A stretch of DNA of 64,000 bases, taken from assembly GCF_004337985.1 (NCBI RefSeq), contig NC_043742.1:1040176-1104175 (forward strand), read 5' to 3'. Below, piece by piece: positions 36,346 through 48,035 of the stretch (position 1 is its first letter; every line of letters starts with the position of its first letter). The notes beneath the pieces were generated by a model. The model made no database searches and was not told where the DNA came from. It saw nothing but the letters and a program-made list of their open reading frames with translations. Made by a program: the position numbers and the translations under genes. Source of the DNA: Pyricularia pennisetigena (Eukaryota; Ascomycota; Sordariomycetes; Magnaporthales; Pyriculariaceae).

Positions 36346-38346
36346 ATGGGTTTAACCCATAAATGGTGGAAGATGTTTTAAAAAAATAAAAAAAAAGGGA
36401 AAATTGCCGCCAAAAAATAGCTTATCGCTCCTAAATAGTGGTAACTCCAATTTTGGCAAAATTAGCCCAAACAACATCGGTTTAAGAATTGTAACATATT
36501 ATTAAAAGGGTTATTATTTTACAATAATAAAACGTTAAATCGTAACCGGGTTAATATTTTTATAATATTAATAATATCGGTATAAAACGCCATATAAAGC
36601 CATATATTACGGAAAAGCTTTTCGTGTACCCATATAACCATATTTCCTGCCTGCCCGCCTGTACAAGTAAAATAAAAATACTTAAACTTTACCAACATCA
36701 CCCCCTCCCCTGGCTTATAAAACGGAGTTTTTTTTACCTTACAAATAACCCCACTCCGATTGCGATACTAATATTGGGATTTTGGTAAAGCTTAACGAAA
36801 TTGTAATTAACCGGTATTAACGCGATGGCGGGGCGAGGGAGGGGGCGATGGAGGTTATATTAACGTTAACGGTTGGAAAATAATTTTAATTGGCCAATAA
36901 ATTCGCCAAAAAAGGTATAACCTTGCCGTTACTTCGTAATAAATTGGTCCTATTAACCCGACAAAATGGTTCGGCCGTATCCCTTTTTTTTTTTATCAAA
37001 AACTGTTACACCGTAATAATTAATTTAGTACGCCAAACCTATTTTTTTAAAACAGAACCCAAAATACCTGCTAAAATCGGAACCGTTATTATATTAGAAA
37101 CACTCGCTAATCACCCCTAAATAAAAACTCAGCCCGCATTTGGCTATATTTTTTATGCAAATTAAATTATACATCCACTCCTGGTTGTACCCGTGGAAGG
37201 CGTTTTGCAGTCCAAATGTTCGTTTATAATTCTTATAAGCGATAACCGCCGAACTTTTGTTTATAGGATGTATAAATAAGATAGCAATAGGCCTATTTTA
37301 TAATACTGTGGCAAATTTTTAATATTAATTGCAGGTTCCCAATATGCCTAACAAGCAGGTATACTGGTAAATGGAGCATTTTACCTAACTTTTTATATTG
37401 AGGGCCTCCGGTATAATAAATAGCTGCATTAGCAAACGGGGGACAAAATTAAATTAATGGTATTTGGAAATATAGGTTCGCCGTCGTAATTTTTTTACCC
37501 CAAATCGTTTTCGGGGCATATAATTGGTTAAAACTATTAACCCTCCTTTTTATCGGCTTTTTCGAGGGATATATTTTATCGTGGGTTTATTCCTATTGGC
37601 CTTCACCTCCACGGAACCTAATAAAAGGATGCCAGGGTAGCATTCCGGTATTTAACTGGGATATATTTGCATCGATTTTCGCCTTTATTTTCTGAATTTT
37701 AGCGTAAGTTAATAAAAGGAGGGCCCGCAATCTTTCAGGGTATTATCGCTTATTATTTTCGGTTTCGGTTAAAAAAAAACGCGTTTTTAATTATATTATT
37801 ACTCGGGTAATGCAAGCGTTTTTAATAACTATTTACCATAGCCGTCGAATAGCCAGATGCAGGAGCCCTCCATCGGCGCGGCGGTGAATAAACGCACAAT
37901 CCGATTGGCTGGTTTTGCAATGGCGTAAATAATTTTTCGATTAGGGAGTAATAAGCGAATTGGGCGGGTATTTGTACCCCATTTTAACAGCGCAAATTAT
38001 CAAAAAACCAATACAGCATTGCAAAAAACAGACGTTCCAATATTTGCAATTATCCTCCTTTATCCGTGCCCATTTTCTATATACACAATATATTTCTATA
38101 GCATTATATCCTTTTATAACATTTTAACGTTTTAATTAATTGCTGTTGCCGTTGTTTATTTTGTTTAAAATTAGCATATAGTAAACTAATGCGTTTTATA
38201 AAGTGAAATATTTTTTTTTTCATAAAGCAATAGGTAGTGGAGGGGGTCCAAAATCCATTTGAACACTGTTTTTCTGCGATTTTTACGGCTAAATCTACAA
38301 CGTTTAAAATGTGGATAATTTCAACTGTTCTCCGTTATTAGCTGGC
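36346..38346. other. AT-rich DNA, nothing identified
   Basis: No recognisable gene. A degenerate copy of the ATGCAGGAG motif lies at 37857-37873. The part from about 37,850 to 38,346 may be the decayed continuation of the minus-strand BAH-like gene. Confidence 0.5.
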
Positions 38347-38817
38347 TTACCATAAAGGTGTTATATAAAACGTATTGTGGTTTAAGGTATAAAACCTCGT
38401 ATCCTCCATTTTTAATTGTGAAATGCCATCGGGCAAATCATTCGGCCGATACATCCGGCTAACCAGCAAATAGTTTTCGCGCATTTTAAGAAATTTGGCA
38501 ATATATTGAAGCTTAATTTTTTTAACTTTAAAAAAATCGCTTATTTTATAGGTATAGCCCTTTCCTAATAATATCGTTAAATTATATATACCGTTTGCCC
38601 GGATTAATAAAAATTTACTAATAAAACTGTTGCTTTTTTCTAAATATTCCCAATTTTTGCGTCGTTTTAAGTAAATTATAACAATATATCGAATATAATT
38701 TCCAAAACCGCTTAGCATTGCTTTTTTTTTAATTATAGCGGAACCTGTGATTTTGGAGCAAATATCCGTACCATCGTTATAATCTGGAAAATAAATTTGG
38801 TAAACGAAATACGCCAT
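38347..38817 (-). pseudogene. Possible BAH-domain fragment
   Basis: Open 156-codon frame on the minus strand in degraded DNA. The segment FKVKKIKLQYIAKFLKMRE followed by MYRPNDLPDG resembles the core of BAH domains (YIAKILEIR ... WMYRPEDLPGG), which in fungi bind nucleosomes in chromatin proteins. The first 60 residues are AT-driven and unconvincing. No downstream PHD or methyltransferase part was recognised. The call rests on one motif pair. Confidence 0.4.
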
Positions 38818-39464
38818 GCTGAAAAAAATACTACCTGTTTACTTAAATTTGCCAATCAATCGGGAAATGGTTGTATTTATACAAATAACAGTCGTGCAAA
38901 TTTCAAAATTACCGTTTGTGCTTTGAACCTGCAAAACCCTATATAATTGGACTTTCGAAAAAAGGCCTGCATACAGCCTATCCAGGCCAAATCGCTGGAC
39001 AAACCGAAAGTCTGCAATAATAGTTAAACCCCTGCGTTTTTAGGGTTTATACGTGAAAAATCGAAACGTTTTGGCTGGATTTTTTCAATAAATATTATTT
39101 CCAAAACAAATTACGGTAATATAGCGTCACGAGCGCCTATTTTATCCCCCCTAATTATTCGTCGCTTTTCGGGATTATAATTATCCCATTCCACCTTTAG
39201 CAACGATCAAATCCCTAACAAATATCAATTTTAACGTTATTAAAAATTTCGCAAAAGGTACGCGTTAATAGCAAAGCTGTGCGCTTTAAAATGTTAATTA
39301 ATATTAAAACTGTCCGCGAGATAAATATTTTTTTGGAGAAATATAGCTCCATTTTGGCGGGTAGAAGGTTTTGTTAAAATCCATCGGGTTGGGACATAAT
39401 TCCCCATTTTGCAAAGCTGCCAATAAAAAAACTTTAATTAAACCAAGTATAAGTTAACAATGGC

Positions 39465-39668
39465 TAAAAAGTCGAAAAAATAGTACCGCCATAAACGGAT
39501 TAAGGGTAAGTGGTATCCAATTCGGCCGTTATATTAAATAAAAGTATAAATTAAATCGCTGTTAATAATTTTAATAAATTCTATATCCAACGTACAAACC
39601 GCTCATTTTTACGATTTTTATTTATCTTTTTATAACGGAATGTTAATCGCCAAAATGCTGAAAATACC
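39465..39668 (-). repeat. Repeat family A, inverted partial copy
   Basis: Reverse complement of 39818-40020 and of the matching part of the copy near 61.7-61.9 kb. Blocks such as the reverse complement of GCGGTTTGTACGTTGGATA (39583-39601) and of GGCGGTACTATTTTTTCGA are preserved. With the direct copy it forms a palindrome-like structure with arms of about 200 bp and a spacer of about 150 bp. Confidence 0.8.
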
Positions 39669-40151
39669 TAATTTTAATCCTCATCCTTAAAGCCAAAAAC
39701 TCCGCAATTAATCAACTTCGTGGCTCAATTGCGGCTTTGCAATATACCTGTAAGTCCAAGCAAAAAACGCTCTGGTTCAGGTTTAAGTACAATTTGTCGA
39801 TTTTCGCCGCTTATAGCGGTATTTTCGTCAATTCGGCGACCAACACTCCGTTATAAAAAAATAAATAAAAATCGTAAAAATATAGGGTTTGTACGCTGAA
39901 GATAGTATTTGGTAGGAATGTTAACAACAATTTATTTTTTATTTTTATACGCATAATTCGGCGAATGCGATACCATTTGCACTTGATTCGCTTATGGCGG
40001 TACTATTTTTTCGATTTTTTTTTTCGATTTTCTATTTTTCTAAATATTATTTTTGTTTTTGGACCAAATTTCAGATATTTTGCAGGTGGGGGCTGCTAAA
40101 CGTATATATAATAGCATATTTATATTTGGTATAAATACCGGATTATATAAG
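39669..40151 (+). repeat. Repeat family A, copy 1
   Basis: About 480 bp that reappear in the same orientation at 61565-62047 with many point differences, mostly transitions. Shared landmarks are AAACGCTCTGGTTCAGGT, CGTTATAAAAAAATAAATAA, CGCTTATGGCGGTACTATTT and a shared end ACCGGATTATATAAGC. No coding capacity seen. Confidence 0.85.
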
Positions 40152-40156
40152 CGGTT

Positions 40157-40597
40157 TATGTTACGACCAGACAATCGGGTCGGTACCAGTGAGGCTAGGC
40201 GGGGTTACCCCTCCTAACGACACTCGACCAAAAAAGATACCGACCGACAGGAAACAGGATTACGTAAGGACCCAGTTATGTGGTATTACGTAACCACTAA
40301 GGGGTAATTTTGGGTAATCTGTAAAACCTCAATTGGGAATTACAGATTACAAAGATTAAAAAAAATCACATTTAAAGGATAGTTTATATAAAATACGCTC
40401 ATTACTATATAAATAAATTCGATTTTAAAATTGCTTAATAGCAATTACACTCTAATTAATCTCAATATTTACTTAAAAACGATTATAACTTCACCCCCAA
40501 TTATTAAAAACCCCAATTATCCAGTCAAACGCTTAATTGCTTCGACCCACTGTATTTTACCACAAGAACAGGTTACCCCGATACCTTAATCGTAACA
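40157..40597. repeat. LTR-like segment (tentative)
   Basis: Starts TGTTAC directly after repeat A and has a candidate end at CGTAACA, the inverted TG...CA form of LTRs, over 441 bp. It contains a TATATAAAAT promoter-like site near 40384-40396. No matching second LTR, primer-binding site or target duplication could be shown, so a solo LTR is only a suggestion. Confidence 0.3.
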
Positions 40598-42510
40598 AAT
40601 ATGTGCAACCAGCACGAATCCGTAACAATTTCGATATGGTTAACCAAAAAAAAATCACCGGCACCCTTTTAACGCCCAACCCATATAATGTTTGGGCTTT
40701 TTATAACCCCTTCCGTTATTTTCCGTACCAAATTTTTTAATAGCGAAACCGCTTTATTTTTATAAAGTGATACATAGGTTATAAACCCGCACGATTTAGT
40801 TGCTATTGTCTTTTTTGGTACAGCGGTTACCCTAACTTGCTCGTTCGTAATATTACAGTATATCGCAAATACCCAACCTTTACCAAATACCCCATTTTTA
40901 TAATATAACGCTAAACCCTGCAATTACCGGCCCAAAAGATGGAAAACCTCCTGCATAATTAAAAAAACGTAAACCGATGGGAAAACCTTTTTCTTTGGGT
41001 AAATATAATGGACATACAATTAACCTAAATAATTGGCCTATATTATAATATGGTATATTCGCTCGTTCCAGGTTTTGCAACCCAAAAATAACATTCGACT
41101 TTAAATAATTTCGTCGAACGCCGATAAGGTAACCGGACCCAATCGCAATTCGCCTAAATATATATAATACGATGCGGGAGGCCTGCCCTGCTACGGTTAA
41201 ACGGCCTTTTTTCCGGCGCTATTGGGAATTTTTGGGTTATATTGGTTTTGCACGAATACCGCATTTGCAGCTTACCACGTTTTTCAAAATTAAATAAAAA
41301 AAACCCGTTATAGCTGCTTTCCAAGGGTTTGCGGCCGTTTTAACCGCGGTATCGCTAATAATTTTTCCAGTTTTTTCGCGCGCCTATTTCCCCCATAATA
41401 CCCCATTTTTGTACTACGAACGCTAACCCCATTTCAATATTATTTTTTGGCACGTACTATATCGTACGCTGTCGTAATATACATAAATTTACGGGGTATC
41501 CAATTTGGTAAAGGTTGGGTTATATTACCATTATATTTGGATTAAAACACTTCCAAATGGACCCTCTACAATGCGTTTTCCTATACGGTACAATATAACT
41601 AATAATTTACAAATTTTAACCACAAAGTTCAACTAAGGTAATGGCGTGGTAATATGTGGCCGGCCCACTAATTCCTCAAAATAATGCTATTCACGAACTT
41701 TAACCAAAATAGTTAATTGGTTACGTGGGCCAAATACTCCGGCCCTAAAAGCAAAATTCACACCGTATATTTACAAACGTATAAAACTATTTCCAACTAT
41801 GCTATAAAATTCCTAACGCGTAAAAAAACCTATATTAGTTTGCTTACGTAAGCTGTTTTTAAAGGTTATAGCATTGCCCTTTATCGTTATTACCCACCTT
41901 TTTTTTCCGGCCTAAAAATTACTCGGATCCAATACCGGTGCGCCCGCGGGCATTAAAAAATCGATTAAATTTCCAGGGATGCACGTACCCAAAATATATA
42001 CGTTAAAAAACGCCGCGCCAGAACGAAATCTGCATAAATAAACTGCCTTTTCCGAATTAACATTTGCAAAATACCAGCCGGAATATGGGTTATTAGGGCA
42101 GTTAAACCCACAGGTAACGGCCTTTTAACCCATAACCATTTTATAAATTTAAACCAATTTTCGCACCTAGTTTGGCGACGGTATTAAATTTCGATTTGGA
42201 GGGACCGCATTTTGGTATTTTAGCGGGTTGGAAATATTCCAAACAATATTATCGCCAAAATTAAGCGTAATGCGGGAAATAGGTAAACGTTTTTGGTATT
42301 AAATGTGAAAAATCTTTTACGAAAAAAACGTATGTTACAGTTTAATGGCCGGTCCTTTATCCAGTGGTTGTTTGAAATAAACCCCTATCTTAACTTTTAT
42401 TTATTTGTTAAACAAAATACCGCAAACGTTCGGCCGTTTTATCGGGTTTATATTAATTTGCGGCCAAATAATTAGCATTTAAATACTAACCCCGAACGTT
42501 ATTAATATCG
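40598..42510. other. Degraded coding-like DNA, family unknown
   Basis: Minus-strand frames at 41080-40898 and 40923-40669, and a frame around 42,120-41,930 containing VTCGFNCPNNPYSGWYF, look like decayed coding sequence. I do not recognise a family. A copy of the ATGCAGGAGG motif lies at 40939-40960 (minus). Confidence 0.35.
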
Positions 42511-42520
42511 ATTTACGCAC

Positions 42521-43760
42521 AATGCGGAAGGTCGTATTACGGTTTTATTCATCGCACCTATCTCGGCCGTTCCCCTTTACCGCACTGCACCCGAAATACT
42601 GGCATTCGATTGCACGTATAAAACGAATATATTTAGCATACCTTTTTTTAATATGGTCGGAATCCAGCCGTTTAAAAAGGTATTCGGAGTGGCGGCCGTG
42701 TTTATAAACCATAAAAAAAAAGCCGATTATACCTGGGCGTTTTATACGTTCCAAGCTTATTTCCAGGCGCACGCATTCCCTTTACCAGGACTATTTATTA
42801 CTAACTCCCAGCATTTTATGCGTTTAGCACGTTAATATAAACGTATTAATTAAATGCAAGCCATTTTTCCCACCGGTTAGAAAGATTTATAACCGAATCG
42901 AACGTTACCACCAATTAAAATGTTTTTTGCTTAACGTTAAAAAGTTGATGCATAATTTAACTGAAGCTATTTTTAACGCGCATTTGGCTAAATTTAAAAA
43001 ACCGGAAAAATATCCAGGACAAACGGTGCATTACGTACTAAATGCATGGATCTTGCAGTACAAAAAACGGCTTATTAACGATTTGGTTAACGAAGTAAGT
43101 ATTCGGTAATATATTACCCGCATCCGCCCGTATTAATGGATCCGTATTAGTGGTATTTATTTCCAATTATATCGCTTATTAACTACCTTATTTTAGGATC
43201 CGCACCATTTCCCACGTTAAATCTGCTTATATATCGATCAAACGCTACCTTTGTGGTTTACGGGGAAATTTAACCACGGCATTTAAGCGGTTAATATTTT
43301 ATTGGCAAAACCAGTTTAACGATATTATTAACATTCGTATTATACACCAAAATAGCCGGGCCGTGGATACCAATTTTCCACTGTTTTTTGGTATTTAGGA
43401 ATACATTATTCACCAGGCTTTACGGATTATGTATACGGAAATCCAGAATATACCTCCCAAACGAGAGGGCGGTTACTTGGATCCTCTTCCCGGGCTATGC
43501 GAATGCGTTAAACTATTTAAAAGGTTTGGCCTCCCATGCCGGCACCGGCTGTTTAAGCTATTTAAAGATTAATAACCGTTTACGGTATCGCATTTCGTTG
43601 CATATTGGTTTTAGGAACGCGGGCACCATTAATAAACACTCCCACCGGTACCACCGGCACTATTGGTACCACCGACACCAATGGTATTACCACCACCCCC
43701 AAACACTAATTTTGTTACCCCTAACATTAATATGGGCCCCAATTAAACAGGGGACCGGTT
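42521..43760 (+). pseudogene. MULE-type (Mutator-like) transposase remnant
   Basis: Degraded plus-strand transposase of the MULE superfamily. At 42521-42836 the frame reads NAEGRITVLFIAP, then PEILAFDCTYKTNIFSIPFF, FGVAAVF and KKKADYTWAFYTFQ: the family's EVLLLDCTYKTNRYGMPLL region with the first catalytic Asp, followed by the YTWAL block. A later portion near 43200-43500 reads ISHVKSAYISIKRYL, resembling the TSRVEGAHRTLK C-terminal block. Stops and frame breaks are scattered through it. The terminal inverted repeats of such an element were not identified. Confidence 0.7.
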
Positions 43761-44040
43761 AATTAGTACGGGGGGCGTATTTAATCCATTTATAATCCGT
43801 GGCAAAATGAGACCTAGGGGCTTTTTAATTATCGAAATTACCAGTAGCAGTGGTAATGGTTATGGGTTTGCTAACGTGTAAAATATACGTAAAATTAGTG
43901 CATTCGAATATGCGGAGGTAAAAAAAACAATTAAAGCTATTTTTATCGTTTTACCCACCCGTAAACGAACCGTTACTGCTATTCCTTTATCGCCTATCAC
44001 CCCGGCCCCGGCCCCAGGTCCACTATCCGTTGCAAAAAAA

Positions 44041-44370
44041 ATGCGTTATATAGGGGCGCTTTCCCCCGTTTCCCAGTTTATTAATATTAATATTACCTTT
44101 TCTGCTTTTGCTGGTGGTAATCTTTACGAACTTGGCATTTTAGCACCACGGAAATTAGTTCGTTTAGCCATTTATTTGGAGGAATTCGCTACTCCGTTTA
44201 CGATTTTGCTTAACCAGTTTGTCGAAAACGAACAACCTTTGGAGTTAAATCCGGATTACGAAAACGAATTTAACGAATTGGTGGTGCAAATGAAAAAAGA
44301 AAAACTGTTAATGCAACGGGAGGTACAGGATTGCATTATTATTGCGACGGATGTATACGATTGGGAATAG
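44041..44370 (+). other. Open 109-codon frame of unknown origin
   Basis: Relatively GC-rich and uninterrupted within degraded DNA, following a Pro-rich stretch (ITPAPAPGPL). It has an acidic segment NPDYENEFNELV and ends VYDWE. No family recognised. It may be the downstream end of the MULE-bearing element or of a captured gene. Confidence 0.35.
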
Positions 44371-45692
44371 CTTTAAAGGTGTTGGCAATAAATAATATAA
44401 TACGTTATTACCCTAACCGCCACCCCGGTCAGTTTTTATAGTTAAAGTTTGTAAATTATTAGCTATATTGTACCGCGTGTGAAACCCGTATTATAGGGAT
44501 CCACCTGGGGGTGTTTTAATCGAAGTGTGGTAATAATATAACCCAGCCCTTTGGTAATTAGAGAAATTGTGGATAGGTAAAGGTAATTTATAAATCTGTA
44601 AAAACAATAAAAAAAACGATAAAAGTGCACTATTTTGGTATTTTCGAAACTATTTCCAAAAGTACGTAAAACTTGACCTTTAGGGGAAAAACCGTGTTTT
44701 TATCCTGATCCGAAATCACGTAAATTTACTTACATAATTTGGAATATATTTATCCGGGTATATGGCCGAATCCGGATTAACCAACAAAAATTATTAAATA
44801 CGCAGACACACAAAAGCTCCCTTAACGATTTTAGTGCCTCGCCACGGTATTGGAGGGCCTTTTATATAGTTAAAAATTTTTAAACTGCTTTAATTGGTCG
44901 ATTATTTCGGACAAGTGGTTAAAAGCAATTTTTCCAATTGGCCTCGTAAATGCAAATACGTCCTAGCATATATTTCACATCGAATCCATACAGTTTCAAA
45001 ATCTATATTTCCAACCTTTATTATAATAGTGTATTTAAAACGCTCGTTTAACGCAAAATCACTTTTCCCAAAATTCTTAATAAGCCCAATTTCCTAATTT
45101 TATAAATAATTATATATTATAACCAATGGTACGCCTTAATATATTGCTTTTATCCTGCCAAAGGCCTTCCAATAATTAGTGCAAAATGGCGCGGTTCAAC
45201 CATATGCTTTTAGTTTATAAATTCTCGACATACTCCATTTTCTCACCCCTTAATACCGGTAAACAGGAGTCATTATATCCATTTGGCCGATTTTTAAAAG
45301 GTACGCTATACTAAAATAAATATTCGGCAAATATTGAATGTTTCGTCTCTCGTTTCGGAAAACATTTTTATTTTTGCAAATACAATTATACCTGAAAACA
45401 GTTGAAATAGTTTCCGACCCAATAAACTAGCATAACGGGCCGTTATATTAATGGACCTTTTTTTTTAGTAAACCGGAGGCCAGCAAGGTTATAAATAACG
45501 GTAAATTCCCCTCCTGTACGCGGGATGGCGTTAAATAACCTTTCGATTATACAATTATTGGCCAAAGTAGGATTTATTTAATTTTAATAGCAAACCCTTT
45601 ATGTTAACCACCAAATTTAGCAGGTTCCTTCCCAATATTCGCGCAATAACTAAATTTGGGTAATAAAAAGGAATTATTTGCGTTATTTAAAA
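44371..45692. other. AT-rich DNA, nothing identified
   Basis: No supported feature. The short frame at 44894-45097 and coding-like text around 44820-45090 cannot be assigned. Confidence 0.5.
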
Positions 45693-46300
45693 CTATTATT
45701 ATAACTGCTGTTTATAATATCCTGCTGGCGGTTGGCGAGGACCCAACCCGCGAAAAGTTTTTAAATACGCCGAATAAACACGCCGATTTATTCCAGTTTT
45801 TTACCCAAAAATATTATTAAAACATTTAACAGGTTTCCAACGTCGCCATTTTCCATTTTAATTTACAGGAATTTGTTATCGTACGCGATATTAACATTTT
45901 TAGCATATACGAGCATTATATCCTACCTTTTTCTTTTAAAAGCAAATTTAACCCGCTTTTTTCCCAACGTACCACCCCGGAATTCACTTAACACTAATAT
46001 ATTGCGAAAAATGCATATCGGATATATCCCAAACGGCAGTATGTTTAGGTTGTTAAAACTAGCAAAAATCGCGGAAATTTATTCGCGTAAATTACAGATT
46101 TAAAAACGTTTAATAGGGGAAATTGCGAAAGCAATTAATAAAATTTTAAGTCCTCGGGGCGTTGTTATAGTTCTAAAATGCATTTATAAATGTATGGTGA
46201 TAAGGGGGATCCAAAAAGCGGGAACTGTAATTATTACGTATAATATAATAGGAATTATAAAGGAAAGCCCGGATAAATAACAAAAGTTCTATATTTTCCT
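45693..46300 (+). pseudogene. GTP cyclohydrolase I, RIP-degraded copy
   Basis: Remnant of the enzyme that converts GTP to dihydroneopterin triphosphate, the first step of folate/pterin synthesis. Blocks in order: ILLAVGEDPTREKFLNTPNK (45713 on), FVIVRDINIFSIYEHYILPF (45871-45930), KMHIGYIPNGSMFRLLKLAK (about 46007-46066), IYSRKLQI, GEIAKAINKILSPRGVVIVL, then CIYKCMVIRG (46179-46208). A possible intron with branch site CTAAT lies between the second and third blocks. Zinc ligands are damaged: the CEHH motif reads YEHY (Cys and the second His codons now TAC and TAT at 45907-45909 and 45916-45918), while the later Cys (46191-46193) persists. The changes and the in-frame TAAs fit C-to-T/G-to-A mutation. 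The host probably has an intact copy elsewhere. Confidence 0.82.
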
Positions 46301-46625
46301 TGCACGTGGAAAATAAAATTTATTGGGAAAAGCCCGGAGGGAATAAATTATTTAAAAATATTATAGCTTTATTAAAAGCAGCGTGTATTTATCGTTAAAC
46401 CATTAAAATAAAATTTCCTAAATAAAATTCAACTTTATTGTAAATATTCGGGTTTTTTTTTCGTTGGGTAACTACGGGAACGATATAGGCACTATAAAAG
46501 CCACCATTTTACGACCTAAAACACCCTGCTTAGGGGCACAAAAGGGGGTTTAACGAACAGGAAATTTATATAACCTGCAATACACCCCCTTGGGTTTTCT
46601 CGTCAATGTGAGGGTATATATGTAT

Positions 46626-48035
46626 TTACCAGGTAAATAAATAACCAATAGCCGGCGCTATATATACCAAACGGCTCCTAACCTTAGTTTCCGACCTGCA
46701 AAAATCACCGCCGCCAGCTCGACAACTATACAATGGAAATGCATTTATATAAAAATTATGCATTCGTTTCCTACAAATACGGCGTCGTCGGCTAGGTAAT
46801 TGTAGATTTGGCCGGCCAAAAAATGGTATCCATCTTTTTTGAAAAAAATAACGAATTGCAAAAGGCATTTCCGTTCGTATAATGTCGAATTTCCCTTTCC
46901 TTCGTTAATCCAGGGTAACTTTTTCGGGAAATATGCGGTGTTAATAACGCGGTTTAATTTCCATATATGGCCGTTCGTTTTAATACCGTTTTGCGTTATT
47001 TCGACATTAATTAACCGGCAATTTTTATTATACGTTAATGGCCAAATATTACTTTCTGGCGTTTTAAATCCTTAAAACATAAGTTTTTGGATAAATGCTA
47101 ATATAGTAAAATTAGCTACCGATCGTAATTTGTCGCGGTTATTGTCGAGGATTTCGCCGTTAAGCAAATATATGGTTAATATTAAAAAATTAAAATTATA
47201 AAACTTTTAAATTAATGGCCCGTGGTCGAGTTTTAATTTGTAGCGACAGCAGTTGGTTATAATTGCGAGCCGATTTCACGGCTCCAAAAATCCGCGCGCT
47301 TCAATATTTGTAATTACCTTTGGGGTTATGGAGCCTCGAGCTTGGTAATAAAAGTTGGTATTTCCAAACAGTTTTAAGCACAAAACGGGCTCGCTCGCGT
47401 TATAATAACGACAAATCTACCACGCTGTCAAGCGTTAGGCACAACCGCGTCGCTTCCGTGCAATATTTAACGGACGAAAGACAAAGCTCTTTTGGGATGG
47501 TGCCGAAACTGGGGTATAACCTCTTTTATGGTTTTAATAATTTGTCGTAACGGATTAGCAGCCTTATCCGTACTCCAGCACGGTAGTTTTTTTGGAATGT
47601 CTAAACACGATTGTAATCTTTTTAAGCAACGATAACGCTTTAATCGCATCGCCGTAACCTTTACGATTATCGGTAACGAAATGCCCCTTAATAATCCTTA
47701 TAAGGATTTGCAATTTTTTTTTTCGATTTGAGCGGCCTGCCAAACAGCGCTATTATGTATTTGCTTTATTAATAAACGAAATTTATGGCCTGTAAGGTTT
47801 TATGGTTTTAAATGTATTGGTAATGGCGTTTACAGCCATCGGATTTGCAAACGTTTTAATAAATATAATGGGCGTTAATCCAAAGTAATTTAACGTTAAT
47901 GTGGCGCATATAGCCGAAAACGCGGTCGAAAATGCATCGCCGCACTTTCGAATACGCGATTCCTTTTTCGTCCCATTTTTCGACCCGGTACATGCCTGAC
48001 TCCGGGTTTTTGTATTTCGAGGCAGTCTACGTGTA
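46626..48035 (-). pseudogene. HET-family (heterokaryon incompatibility) protein remnant
   Basis: Degraded minus-strand gene of the fungal HET superfamily, whose members act in allorecognition and cell death. From the N-terminal side: MYRVEKWDEKGIAYSKVRRC (about 48020-47950), LLWINAHYIYQ (47887-47853) corresponding to the HET core LWIDALCI-x-Q, then FGTIPKELCLSSVKYCTEAT (about 47500-47440), VITNIEARGFLEP and NRLAIITNCCRYKL (47310-47230), LLNGEILD (about 47180-47155), NGIKTNGHIWKL (about 47000-46960) and a C-terminal block ELAAVIFAGRKLRLGAVWY (about 46720-46660). The order matches a long HET-domain family I recognise. Frame shifts and TAG/TAA stops interrupt it. I first considered a copia integrase here and dropped it. 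Confidence 0.72.

Noticed and set aside
40157..40597. Complete LTR retrotransposon
   Set aside because: Only one LTR-like segment; no partner LTR, primer-binding site or target duplication, so kept as a tentative solo LTR only.
46626..48035. Copia-type integrase/reverse transcriptase
   Set aside because: Initial impression from scattered motifs; the ordered blocks fit a HET-family protein much better and no retroelement catalytic motif was found.
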